Origin: Gammaproteobacteria bacterium
Lineage (GTDB): Bacteria > Pseudomonadota > Gammaproteobacteria > Steroidobacterales > Woeseiaceae
Direction: 5' to 3'
Length of the DNA stretch: 12,995 nt
Assembly: GCA_029881015.1 (NCBI GenBank)
Contig: JAOUNK010000053.1
Location: 1 to 12,995 of the forward strand
The notes beneath the pieces are model-generated. The model was not told where the DNA came from, ran no database searches, and saw only the letters and a program-made list of their open reading frames with translations. Made by a program: the position numbers and the translations under genes. This document shows, piece by piece, positions 1 through 8,092 of this stretch; the stretch's first letter is position 1; every line of letters begins with the position of its first letter.

Positions 1-735
1 CTGCGTGTGCCCGATGTCGAGAAAGAGCTGGGCTATGTCTTCGACGCGGTGCGCACGATTCGCCGCGAACTCGACGGCAAGGTGCCACTCATCGGTTTCG
101 CCGGCAGCCCCTTTACCTGCGGTACGTACATGGTCGAGGGCGGGTCCAGCAGGGAGTTCCCGACGATCAAGGGCCTCGCGGCCGAAGCACCCGAAGTGCT
201 CGACGAACTGATGGAAAAGGTCGCCGAAACGACGACCGAGTACCTGAATGCCCAGATCGAAGCCGGCGCCCAGGCGGTACAGATCTTCGATACCTGGGGT
301 GCCGCACTGGAGCCGGACGCGTTTCGCCGCTTCTCACTGGCGCCCATGCAAAAAATCGTGGATGGCCTGACGCGCGAAAGAGACGGCCGCAGGATCCCGG
401 TCATTCTCTTCACGAAGGGCGCGGGTCCGTTGCTCAGGGACCTCGCCGACACGGGATGCGATGCGCTCGGGGTGGACTGGACCACCGATCTCGCGGACGC
501 GCGTGAGTTCGTGCAGGACAAGGTCGCCTTACAGGGCAATCTCGATCCGGCCACGCTCAGGGAGAGCCACGAAGTGATTCGAGAGGGCGTCGCAAGGACG
601 CTGGCGAGCTATGGGAACGGGCCGGGGCACGTCTTCAACCTCGGCCATGGCATTACGCCGGACATCGATCCCGAAAGTCTCGGCGTACTGGTCGATGCGG
701 TACACGAGCTGAGCCCACAGTACCACGGGAACTGA
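1..735 (+). CDS. hemE: Uroporphyrinogen decarboxylase, C-terminal two thirds (5' end cut by the window)
   Basis: HemE removes four carboxyl groups from uroporphyrinogen III to give coproporphyrinogen III in cytoplasmic haem synthesis. The frame is open from the first base, and its first residue aligns with about residue 112 of E. coli HemE (roughly 355 aa), so about 111 N-terminal residues lie outside the window, including the Arg and Asp residues that bind substrate. Visible family blocks are LGYVFDAVRTIRREL, GFAGSPFT, YMVEGGSS (with the conserved active-site Tyr), IFDTWGA, DALGVDWTTD, KVALQGNLDP and the C-terminal VFNLGHGI with its conserved His. The GTG at position 7 is internal and is not the start. 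The stop is TGA at 733-735, immediately abutting the fadD stop on the other strand. No frameshift is seen. Confidence 0.97.
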   Translation: MRVPDVEKELGYVFDAVRTIRRELDGKVPLIGFAGSPFTCGTYMVEGGSSREFPTIKGLAAEAPEVLDELMEKVAETTTEYLNAQIEAGAQAVQIFDTWGAALEPDAFRRFSLAPMQKIVDGLTRERDGRRIPVILFTKGAGPLLRDLADTGCDALGVDWTTDLADAREFVQDKVALQGNLDPATLRESHEVIREGVARTLASYGNGPGHVFNLGHGITPDIDPESLGVLVDAVHELSPQYHGN

Positions 736-2397
736 TTACTCGTCGCGCAGCGCGCGTCGCAGGATCTTGCCCACGTTGGTCTTCGGTAGTTCGTCGCGGA
801 ACTCGACGAGCTTCGGCCGCTTGTAGCCGGTCAGGTTTTCCCGGCAATGGTCGAGGATGTCCTGCTCGGTAACCGATTCGTCCTTGCGCACCGCGAATAT
901 CTTCACGATCTCTCCGGAGCGCTCGTCGGGGATGCCGATGGCGGCCGCCTCCAGGATGCCATCGAGCTCCACAACCACATTCTCGATCTCGTTCGGGTAA
1001 ACATTGAAGCCCGATACGAGAATCATGTCCTTCTTGCGGTCTTCGATCCAGACGAAGCCGTCGTCATCCATGCGCCCGATATCGCCGGTACGAAGCCAGC
1101 CGCCCGGCAGCATCACATCGGCCGTTTCCTTGGGACGCTGCCAATAGCCCTCCATGACCTGTGGACCCTTGATGCAGATCTCGCCAATTTCACCCAGGGC
1201 AAGGCGGTTGCCGTCCTCACCGACGATGCACACGTCGGTCGAAGGGACGGGCAGGCCGATCGTCCCTGTGAAGTCGCTGTGCACGGTGCAGCAAATGGCC
1301 ACGGGCGACGTCTCGGTCAGGCCGTAACCCTGCAGAATCGAAGTGCCCGTCTTCTGTTTCCACTCTTTGGCAACGGCCGGTTGCACGGCCATGCCGCCAC
1401 CGATCGCAATGCGCAGGTGCGAAAAATCGATCTTGCCGAAGTTCTCTGTGTTCATAAGCGCGGCGAACATCGTGTTGACGCCCGTAAACAGGTTGAACTT
1501 GTGGTTGGCGATCTCCTTTGCAAAGCCTTCGAAGTCGCGTGGGTTCGTGATGAGAATATTTTCGCCCCCGAGCGCCGTGACCGTCAGGCAGTTCCCTTCG
1601 AGCGAGAAGATGTGGTACAGCGGCAGCGCCGTGATCGCAACGACCTGGTCGACGCCTTCGTACGCATCGTCCTGCCAGATGATGGTCTGCTGTACGTTGC
1701 TCACCATGTTGCGGTGACTGAGCATCGCACCCTTGGACACGCCGGTCGTACCACCCGTGTATTGCAGAAAGGCGATGTCGGCGAAGCCAAGATCGACGTC
1801 CTTGAGTTTGCGCCCCGAGCCTATCCTGAGCGCCTTGTTGAAGCGTGTCTGGTGGGCGAAACGGTATTTCGGCACACCGCGCTTGACGTAGCGCAGCAGG
1901 AAATTGGTGACCGTGCCGCGCGGCCAGCTGAGCAGGTCGCCGACGCCGGTCGTGATGACATGGTCGACATCGGTATCGGCGATGACATCCTCCAGGATGT
2001 GTGCGAAATTCTCGAGAATGATGATGCTGCGGGCGCCGGAGTCCTTCAGCTGGTGCCGCAGCTCGCGGGCGGTATAGAGCGGATTGACGTTCACGACAAC
2101 CAGCCCGGCCCGGAATATGCCGCACATCGCCACGGGGTACTGCAGGATATTGGGCAGCATGATGGCGACGCGCTCGCCGCGCATGAGCTTCAGTTCCTGC
2201 TGCAGGAAGCAGGCGAACTGCATGGACTTCTCGTTGAGATCGGCGTAAGTGAGCGTGCGGCCCATGTTGGTGTACGCGGGGCTGTTCGGGTACGCCGCGA
2301 AGCTGTGCTCGAACAGGTCTCGCACGGAGCGCCATGGTGGCGCAGGTATTTCCGCCGGAATGCCCTCCGGATAGGATTTAAGCCAGACTTTTTCCAC
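736..2397 (-). CDS. fadD: Long-chain fatty acid-CoA ligase
   Basis: This ATP-dependent acyl-CoA synthetase activates long-chain fatty acids through an acyl-adenylate, for beta-oxidation and fatty-acid uptake. At 553 aa it matches E. coli FadD (561 aa) closely from its first residues (MEKVWLKSYP). ANL-superfamily motifs are the phosphate loop YTGGTTGVSKGA at 213-224, GYGLTETSP at 357-365, TGD at 437-439, the fatty-acyl-CoA-synthetase signature around WLRTGDI...DRKKDMILVSGFNVYPNEIE (434-472), and the C-terminal catalytic lysine in NVGKILRR (Lys544). The start is GTG at 2395-2397, chosen because FadD homology begins there and a GAGAGGG ribosome site lies about 4 nt upstream. It begins 16 nt after the tesA stop, so the two are probably co-transcribed. 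Its TAA stop directly abuts the hemE stop. Confidence 0.97.
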   Translation of the reverse strand: MEKVWLKSYPEGIPAEIPAPPWRSVRDLFEHSFAAYPNSPAYTNMGRTLTYADLNEKSMQFACFLQQELKLMRGERVAIMLPNILQYPVAMCGIFRAGLVVVNVNPLYTARELRHQLKDSGARSIIILENFAHILEDVIADTDVDHVITTGVGDLLSWPRGTVTNFLLRYVKRGVPKYRFAHQTRFNKALRIGSGRKLKDVDLGFADIAFLQYTGGTTGVSKGAMLSHRNMVSNVQQTIIWQDDAYEGVDQVVAITALPLYHIFSLEGNCLTVTALGGENILITNPRDFEGFAKEIANHKFNLFTGVNTMFAALMNTENFGKIDFSHLRIAIGGGMAVQPAVAKEWKQKTGTSILQGYGLTETSPVAICCTVHSDFTGTIGLPVPSTDVCIVGEDGNRLALGEIGEICIKGPQVMEGYWQRPKETADVMLPGGWLRTGDIGRMDDDGFVWIEDRKKDMILVSGFNVYPNEIENVVVELDGILEAAAIGIPDERSGEIVKIFAVRKDESVTEQDILDHCRENLTGYKRPKLVEFRDELPKTNVGKILRRALRDE

Positions 2398-2413
2398 GAA
2401 ACCCTCTCTTTAT

Positions 2414-3028
2414 TCAGCGCGCGTCAAGTGTAGCGCGGATTATGGGCCAGGCGTTATCCAGGAGCAGCGGCTGTGCTTCAGCGTTCGGATGAATGCGGTC
2501 GTCCTGCAGGAGCTCATCGTTCAGTGCGATGCCTTCCATGAAGAACTCTATCCATCGGATGTCGAGGTCGGACGCCACGTCGCTGAAGACCGCTTCGAAG
2601 GCCCGCGAATAGCGCGCACCGTAGTTGGTTGGAATGCGAATGCCCAGCAGCACGACCTCCGCACCGGAAGCGCGCGCGCGACGTGCTATGAGCTCGATAT
2701 TGCTCTTGATGCTGGCGGTCGGAAAGCCCCGCAATCCATCGTTGGCCCCAAGCTCCAGGATGACAAGCTCCGGCGAAAACGTGCCGATGGCCTGATCGAT
2801 GCGCGTGGCCCCGCCGGCGGTCGTCTCGCCGGTGATACTGGCGTTCACCACGCGATGTTCGTACCCTGTTTCCTCGAGCCGCTTTTGCAACAAAGCGACC
2901 CAGGATTGGTCAACGTCAATACCGTAGCCAGCACTGAGACTGTCGCCGAAGACCAGGATGGTCGGGGCGTCGGCAGCCTGTATGTTGGCCGTCATTAACA
3001 AGGCAACAAGAGAAAGCAAGATTCGCAT
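2414..3028 (-). CDS. tesA: Periplasmic SGNH-family thioesterase/protease/lysophospholipase
   Basis: This is a multifunctional SGNH esterase that hydrolyses acyl-CoA and lysophospholipids in the periplasm. The 204-aa product starts with a signal peptide (MRILLSLVALLMTANIQA, probable cleavage near Ala18). SGNH blocks are block I GDSLSAGYG with nucleophile Ser30, block II Gly68 in ITGET, block III GAND with Asn96, and block V DDRIHP with Asp177 and His180. NYGARY and FFMEGIALN also match E. coli TesA. The frame stays open upstream to 3244, but that stretch is antisense to ybbA and shows no homology, so the start is set at the signal peptide. Its ATG shares the CATG at 3026-3029 with the ybbA ATG on the other strand. 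No good Shine-Dalgarno is visible. fadD follows after 16 nt. Confidence 0.95.
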   Translation of the reverse strand: MRILLSLVALLMTANIQAADAPTILVFGDSLSAGYGIDVDQSWVALLQKRLEETGYEHRVVNASITGETTAGGATRIDQAIGTFSPELVILELGANDGLRGFPTASIKSNIELIARRARASGAEVVLLGIRIPTNYGARYSRAFEAVFSDVASDLDIRWIEFFMEGIALNDELLQDDRIHPNAEAQPLLLDNAWPIIRATLDAR

Positions 3029-3728
3029 GGCGGAAAAATCGATCGACAACGTGCTCAATGCACACCAGTTAAGTAAGGAGGTTAGCAGCCCGGAAGGGAC
3101 TCTGACCATTCTCAGGGACGTCAGTTTCAGCATTGGTGCCGGTGAGTCGGTTGCCGTGGTCGGGCCTTCCGGGGCGGGCAAGTCCACCCTGCTGGCCCTG
3201 TTGGCGGGTCTTGACCTGCCCACGCGCGGCCATGTCGACCTCAACGGCTCGAATCTCTCGGAGCTCGATGAGGACGGCAGAGCGCTCGTCCGGGCCGAAA
3301 GTGTCGGCTTCGTGTTTCAGTCGTTTCACCTGGTGCCCTCGCTCAATGCGCTCGAGAACGTCATGTTGCCGCTGGAGCTCGCGGGTCATGGCGATGCGCG
3401 GCAGGCGGCGCGGGCCATCATCGACAAGGTCGGGCTCGCGGACCGGTGGAGTCATTACCCGGCACAACTGTCCGGGGGAGAAAAGCAGCGTGTCGCGATC
3501 GCCCGGGCGTTCGCGACAGAGCCGGCCGTCCTGTTCGCGGACGAGCCCACGGGCAACCTGGATGCCCGCACGGGCGCCAACATCATGGCGCTCATGTTCG
3601 AGCTGAATCGCAATTCATCGACGACGCTGGTGCTGGTCACCCACGACAACGGTCTCGCCGAACGTTGCGATCGCGTGATCTCGCTGGATATCGGCAGGCT
3701 TGTAAGCGACGTCAGGACAGCTGCATGA
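3027..3728 (+). CDS. ybbA: ABC transporter ATP-binding protein, YbbA (LolD/MacB-like family)
   Basis: This is the ATPase subunit that pairs with the FtsX-type permease encoded next to it. The 233-aa product has Walker A GPSGAGKST at 46-54, the Q-loop in FVFQSF (Gln98), the ABC signature LSGGEKQR at 148-155, Walker B VLFADEP at 168-174, the D-loop GNLD and the switch His206 in VTHD. The length and motifs match E. coli YbbA. The ATG at 3027-3029 gives a family-length N-terminus. An in-frame ATG at 2958 would lie deep inside tesA and add residues without homology. The last base pairs overlap the ybbP start (ATGA), so permease and ATPase are translationally coupled. A perfect anti-SD complement inside the gene (3074-3082) is not followed by a start codon. 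The transported substrate is not known. Confidence 0.95.
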   Translation: MAEKSIDNVLNAHQLSKEVSSPEGTLTILRDVSFSIGAGESVAVVGPSGAGKSTLLALLAGLDLPTRGHVDLNGSNLSELDEDGRALVRAESVGFVFQSFHLVPSLNALENVMLPLELAGHGDARQAARAIIDKVGLADRWSHYPAQLSGGEKQRVAIARAFATEPAVLFADEPTGNLDARTGANIMALMFELNRNSSTTLVLVTHDNGLAERCDRVISLDIGRLVSDVRTAA

Positions 3729-6220
3729 AAGCCGTTGTCTTCGCATTGCGGAGCTTTGGCCGCGAGCTGCGCTCGGGCGAGGTGCTGGTGCTGCTCGCAG
3801 CTGTCAGCCTCGCCGTCGCTGCGCTCACGGCCGTCGGTTTTCTCACCGACAGGATCGGCAAGGCGGTAGCGCGCCAGGCCAACGAAGTGCTGGCGGCGGA
3901 CTTGCGGTTGCGATCCCAGGCGCCCGTACCGGATGAGTGGCGCGCGCTGGCGGCCGAATACAACCTTGAGACCGCCGATACGATGTCGTTCCCGTCCGTC
4001 GTCTTTCATGGTGACGACAACGCCCTGTCGTCGATCAAGGTCGTCAGCGACCTGTACCCGTTACGCGGCGCAGTGCGGGTTGCGGACGAGTTGTTCGGTG
4101 AGCAGCGAGCGGTTGACGATATTCCTGCCCCGGGCGAGGTTTGGGCAGACGGCGCGCTGCTCGCGCGGGTCGGCGCCGACGTCGGCGATGTGCTCGACAT
4201 CGGCGAGCTGCAACTCACCGTCACGGCGGTACTGACCTATCGTCCGGACCAGTCCATCGGCTTCGCCTCGCTGGCGCCCACCGTCATTATGAACATTGCG
4301 GACATCGAGTCGAGCGGGCTTGTCGGCGAAGGCAGTCGGGTTGCCTATGCACTGCTCGTGGCAGGCGATGAGCAGGACGTGGCCAGCTTCAATGACGCCA
4401 TCCAGGATATCCTGCCCGACGAGATCCGCATACGCAGCCAGGAAGAGAGTAGCGAACGCGCCTACAACGCCGCCGACAGGGCACAACGCTTCCTGTCGCT
4501 GACAGCCGTGATCAGCCTGTTGCTGAGCGCCGTCGCCGTCGCCATGTCGGCACGCCGGTTTGCGCATCGGCGCATGGATACGGTTGCGTTGATGAAGAGC
4601 CTCGGCGCAACCCAGGGTTTCGTCATCACGGTCGCTTTGGTGCAACTCCTGTTGCTCGGTATCCTCGGTGTCGCCGCGGGCAGCGTTGCCGGTTATGTTG
4701 CCGAGGAGTTGCTGGCGAGCGTCCTGTCCGATCTGCTCGCGGGCTCGTTGCCGGACACCGGGTTGCGACCCGTCATACTCGCAAGCGGGAGCGCGCTGGT
4801 ATTGATGCTGGGCTTCGCGTTGCCGTCCATGATCCAGCTGAGAAATACCCCGCCGCTGCGCGTACTCCGCCATGACGAGATGCCACCGGCTCCTTCGCGG
4901 ACGCTCGTAGTGGGTCTGTCCCTGGCCGCGGTTGCCGCGTTGCTGTATCGCTCGGTCGGCGATGCCCGCATGCTGGTCATCCTGATCGGCGGCATCGTGA
5001 TCATCGCGGGCGCGCTGTACCTCGTGGGTCGCGGGCTCGTTGCCGTCATCGGCAGGGCACGCTCGGGCGTAGGTGTTGCCTGGCGTTACGGCCTGGCAAA
5101 CGTGGCCCGCCGTGGTCGCGACAGCGCGGTGCAGGTCGTCGCGTTCGGTCTTGGCATTACCGTGCTCCTGCTCCTCACGATCGTAAGGACGGACCTGCTG
5201 GAAGGCTGGCGGCAGACGCTGGGCGAGAACGCCCCGAATCATTTCCTGATCAACATCCAGCCGCACGAACTCGACGCGGTTGGCGAGAGATTTGCGGCCA
5301 GTGACATGGACATGCCTGTCTTTACGCCGCTCGTGCGGGCGCGCATGACGACCATCAACGGTGAGTCGGTGAAGGACCGCGAGTACCCGAATCGCGACGG
5401 CGAGTGGCTCGCAAATCGCGAGGCAAATCTCTCATGGGCCGCCGAACTCAGCTCGAGCAACGAGCTTGTGGCAGGTACCTGGTGGCCCGCCGGTTATGCC
5501 GGACCGCCGCTCGTGTCCATCGAGGAGGAATCGGCGACAAACGCAGGGCTCGCGATCGGCGATCGCCTCAACTTCTTCGTGGCGGGCAGGAACATCGAGG
5601 CGGAGATCGCGAGTATCCGCAACGTGAACTGGGATTCGTTCGAGCCCAATTTCTTTATCGTGCTGTCCCCGGGTTCGCTGGATGACATGCCGACGACCTA
5701 CATATCGAGCATGCGCATTCCGGACGGCAAGCAGGCGATGCTCATCGACCTGATGCGCGCGCATCCGAGCATCTCGGTCATCGATCTCGGCGCTATCCTG
5801 GAGCAGGTGCGCGGCATCATCGAGAAGGCGAGTCTCGCGGTGCAGGCCGTCTTCGTATTTACGCTGGCCGCGGGGATCGCCGTGTTGTTCGCAGCCGTGC
5901 AGTCGACGATCGATGAACGTCGTTTCGAAAGTGCGATGCTGCGCGCGCTGGGCGCGCGCCGCCGCACGGTATTTGCCGGCGTCATGGCGGAATTTGCGGC
6001 GCTGGGCGCGGCCGCCGGCATTCTTGCATCGGCCGGAGCCTCGGTCCTCGCGGCCATCGTCGCTGTCGAGCTGTTCAATCTGCCGTATGAGTTCAATCCG
6101 CTGATCTGGATAGCCGGTGTCGGTGCGGGCATTCTCGTGGTGTGCATCAGCGGCTTCTTCGCGGCACGCGGTGCCGTCAACGCCGCGCCCGTCGACGTGC
6201 TCCGGGGGGCCACGGGATGA
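3725..6220 (+). CDS. ybbP: FtsX-family ABC transporter permease, YbbP type
   Basis: This large inner-membrane permease partners YbbA. The family is related to the LolCE/MacB type VII ABC proteins, which move or extract substrates at the periplasmic face rather than through a channel. The product is 831 aa (E. coli YbbP is about 804). One TM segment lies at about 19-40, then a periplasmic domain (about 42-255), an FtsX module with TM segments near 258-276, 300-325 and 350-370, four further TM stretches between about 394 and 487, a second periplasmic domain (about 489-700), and a final FtsX module at 706-821. Both FtsX modules carry the typical cytoplasmic motif after the first helix (MDTVALMKSLGAT and ESAMLRALGAR). 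The ATG overlaps the ybbA stop by 4 nt and AGGA lies 7 nt upstream. The gene ends in ATGA shared with the NUDIX gene. Confidence 0.94.
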   Translation: MKAVVFALRSFGRELRSGEVLVLLAAVSLAVAALTAVGFLTDRIGKAVARQANEVLAADLRLRSQAPVPDEWRALAAEYNLETADTMSFPSVVFHGDDNALSSIKVVSDLYPLRGAVRVADELFGEQRAVDDIPAPGEVWADGALLARVGADVGDVLDIGELQLTVTAVLTYRPDQSIGFASLAPTVIMNIADIESSGLVGEGSRVAYALLVAGDEQDVASFNDAIQDILPDEIRIRSQEESSERAYNAADRAQRFLSLTAVISLLLSAVAVAMSARRFAHRRMDTVALMKSLGATQGFVITVALVQLLLLGILGVAAGSVAGYVAEELLASVLSDLLAGSLPDTGLRPVILASGSALVLMLGFALPSMIQLRNTPPLRVLRHDEMPPAPSRTLVVGLSLAAVAALLYRSVGDARMLVILIGGIVIIAGALYLVGRGLVAVIGRARSGVGVAWRYGLANVARRGRDSAVQVVAFGLGITVLLLLTIVRTDLLEGWRQTLGENAPNHFLINIQPHELDAVGERFAASDMDMPVFTPLVRARMTTINGESVKDREYPNRDGEWLANREANLSWAAELSSSNELVAGTWWPAGYAGPPLVSIEEESATNAGLAIGDRLNFFVAGRNIEAEIASIRNVNWDSFEPNFFIVLSPGSLDDMPTTYISSMRIPDGKQAMLIDLMRAHPSISVIDLGAILEQVRGIIEKASLAVQAVFVFTLAAGIAVLFAAVQSTIDERRFESAMLRALGARRRTVFAGVMAEFAALGAAAGILASAGASVLAAIVAVELFNLPYEFNPLIWIAGVGAGILVVCISGFFAARGAVNAAPVDVLRGATG

Positions 6221-6633
6221 ATGATGTCAGGCTCTCCTGCGGGGTGGTCGTCGTGAGGCGCGCGGACAGTGACTGGCGGGCGCTCATGCTGCGGGCCTTT
6301 CATCACTGGGATTTTCCCAAGGGCATCCGCGAGCGCGATGAAGCGCCCATGGTGGCCGCGGTACGCGAGGTCGGTGAAGAGACCGGCGTGATCGACCTGT
6401 CGTTCGAGTGGGGCGACCGCTACTTCGAGACAGGACCCTACAGTCGCGGCAAGATTGCGCGCTACTTCATCGCGACGACGGAGCAGGAAGACGTTGTCAT
6501 GGGCCCTTCGCCGGAAACCGGCGAGCCGGAACACCACGAGTGGCGCTGGGTATCGTTCGATGAGGCCTACGACCTGGGTTCGCCGCGCGTGCGGTCCATC
6601 GTGCAATGGGCGCGGCAGATTGTCGGCGCCTGA
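6217..6633 (+). CDS. NUDIX hydrolase, diadenosine-tetraphosphatase-like
   Basis: This is a small cytoplasmic pyrophosphohydrolase of 138 aa. The complete NUDIX box GX5EX7REUXEEXGU spans residues 36-58 (Gly36, Glu42, Arg50-Glu51, Glu54-Glu55, Gly57). WDFPKG just before the box and KIARYFIA after it resemble the Ap4A hydrolase (bis(5'-nucleosyl)-tetraphosphatase) branch. The substrate is inferred from those motifs only and could be another nucleoside diphosphate derivative. The start ATG overlaps the ybbP stop (ATGA), with a G-rich tract upstream as a possible ribosome site, so this gene is the third member of the ybbA operon. It converges on the dehydrogenase gene with 12 nt between stops, and I see no strong terminator in that gap. 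Confidence 0.9.
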   Translation: MNDVRLSCGVVVVRRADSDWRALMLRAFHHWDFPKGIRERDEAPMVAAVREVGEETGVIDLSFEWGDRYFETGPYSRGKIARYFIATTEQEDVVMGPSPETGEPEHHEWRWVSFDEAYDLGSPRVRSIVQWARQIVGA

Positions 6634-6645
6634 GACCGGGCCAGG

Positions 6646-7599
6646 TCAAACGACGCGACAGCGTTCCTCGCCCCTGAGAAACGCGGCAATGTTGGCGGTA
6701 AGTTCATCGATGGCGTTCTGGCGAGCGGTCAGCGTCCCCCACGCGATGTGCGGGGTCACAACCAGGTTGTTGCCCCGGTAGTCGAGCAGTGGGTCGCCAT
6801 CGGCGGGCGGCTCCTTCGGCAGAACGTCAATGGCCGCCGCTGCGATTTCGCCGCTGCGCAAGGCGCTGACCAGTGCTGCGGAATCAACCAGTCCGCCGCG
6901 CGCGGTATTGATCAGGATAGCGGTGTTCTTCATTGCCTTGAATTCGTCAGCACCGAAGAGTCCGCGCGTAGCGTCGTTGAGCGGGCAATGCAGCGTAATG
7001 GCGTCGGCACGCGCGAGAAGGTCGCTCATGGGCACCCGGCCTTCCGGAACCTCGTCGGTCCCGGGACGCGCAGCGACAATAACGTCCATACCGAAGGCCC
7101 TGGCGATGGTTGCGACACGCTTACCGAGCTCGCCGTAACCGACGATGCCGAGCGTCATCGCGGACAGCTCCCTGATCGGGTACGTCAACAGGCAGAAATT
7201 CTTCGCCTTCTGCCACTCGCCGGCGCGCACATCTGCCGCATAGGAATCGAAGTTGTGCGCCAGGCTCAGGAGGCAACCGAACACATGTTCAGCGACTGAC
7301 TGCGAACAGTATGCGCGTATGTTTGCAACAGCGACGCCATGCTTCTTCGCGGCGACGAGGTCGACGTTGTCGGTGCCTGTCGCGGTAAGGCCGATGAAGC
7401 GCATCTCAGGGGCATTGGCGAACAGCGTGTCGGAGATCAGGACCTTGTTGCCGAGCACGATCTCTGCGCCGGCGATACGTGCGGCGACCTGGCCGTCGGC
7501 CGTGTCGTCGTAGATCTCGAGATCCGGCAACAGCGCCCGCAGCTCACTGACATCGAGGTCCGGACCCATGGTCCCCCAATCGAGTAAAACAGCCTTCAT
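6646..7599 (-). CDS. NAD(P)-dependent D-2-hydroxyacid dehydrogenase (glycerate dehydrogenase/hydroxypyruvate reductase-like)
   Basis: This cytoplasmic oxidoreductase interconverts a 2-oxoacid and a D-2-hydroxyacid. The 317-aa product has an N-terminal substrate domain, a Rossmann fold with GIVGYGELG at 151-159, and the catalytic triad Arg234 (NTARGG), Glu263 (PKEPP) and His284 (TPHIAW). The MKAVLLDWGTMG start and the HIAWGTLTARQ block look most like the hydroxypyruvate reductase (HprA) branch, but substrate cannot be proved from sequence. The ATG at 7597-7599 begins the homologous protein. The frame remains open further upstream to 7974, but that part is antisense to ycgN and unlike the family. 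No strong Shine-Dalgarno is seen. The gene is divergent from ycgN, with only 38 bp between start codons. Confidence 0.92.
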   Translation of the reverse strand: MKAVLLDWGTMGPDLDVSELRALLPDLEIYDDTADGQVAARIAGAEIVLGNKVLISDTLFANAPEMRFIGLTATGTDNVDLVAAKKHGVAVANIRAYCSQSVAEHVFGCLLSLAHNFDSYAADVRAGEWQKAKNFCLLTYPIRELSAMTLGIVGYGELGKRVATIARAFGMDVIVAARPGTDEVPEGRVPMSDLLARADAITLHCPLNDATRGLFGADEFKAMKNTAILINTARGGLVDSAALVSALRSGEIAAAAIDVLPKEPPADGDPLLDYRGNNLVVTPHIAWGTLTARQNAIDELTANIAAFLRGEERCRVV

Positions 7600-7637
7600 G
7601 TGGATATTCGGTCCATGGTGTCGCAAAGTACGGGACG

Positions 7638-8078
7638 ATGACCGAACCTTTCTGGAAACGCAAATCGTTGGCGGAGATGAATCGCGAGGAGTGGGATTCA
7701 CTCTGCGATGGCTGCGCGCTGTGCTGTTTGCACAAGGTGCAGGACGAAGATACGGACGAGGTCTTCTACACCGACGTGGCTTGTCGGTTGCTCGATCTAG
7801 ACACCTGTCGCTGCACGGACTATGCAAACCGCGCCAAGGAGGTGTCCGAGTGCCTGGTGCTGGTGGCGGAACGGCCAGAGGCATTTGCATGGCTGCCGGC
7901 CAGTTGCGCCTACCGGCGCCTGTCCAGAGGACAGGACTTGCCGAGCTGGCATCCGCTGTTGACGGGTGACACAAACAGCGTGCACGAGGCGGGAATTTCC
8001 ATCCGCGATTTTGCCGTTGCCGAAAGCGAGGCGGACGGCTGGAGCATCATGCAGGACCTGGGTGCGAATGAAGACTGA
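7638..8078 (+). CDS. ycgN: YcgN family cysteine-cluster protein
   Basis: This 146-aa protein belongs to the UPF0260/YcgN family, whose members carry a cysteine cluster suspected of binding zinc or iron and whose role is not established. It matches E. coli YcgN over nearly its whole length: PFW...K...EM...EW.SLCDGCALCCLHK near the N-terminus, DEDTDE, TDVACR, the C-R-C motif TCRCTDY, FAWLPASCAYR, and DLPSWHPLLTGD. Cysteines are at 23, 26, 29, 30, 49, 57, 59, 72 and 90, more than enough for a metal site. The ATG is at 7638-7640 with a weak GGGA upstream. It is divergent from the dehydrogenase gene. A membrane-protein gene follows after 49 nt, separated by a perfect inverted repeat. Confidence 0.93.
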   Translation: MTEPFWKRKSLAEMNREEWDSLCDGCALCCLHKVQDEDTDEVFYTDVACRLLDLDTCRCTDYANRAKEVSECLVLVAERPEAFAWLPASCAYRRLSRGQDLPSWHPLLTGDTNSVHEAGISIRDFAVAESEADGWSIMQDLGANED

Positions 8079-8092
8079 TGCAATCAGGTGTA

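Noticed and set aside
847..2433. 528-aa plus-strand frame opposite fadD.
   Set aside because: It is a shadow of a GC-rich gene; the residues are mirror products of fadD codons and show no family motifs.
4061..5266. 401-aa minus-strand frame opposite ybbP.
   Set aside because: The composition is rich in Arg, Gln, His and Asp, as expected for the antisense of a GC-rich membrane protein, and it has no motif.
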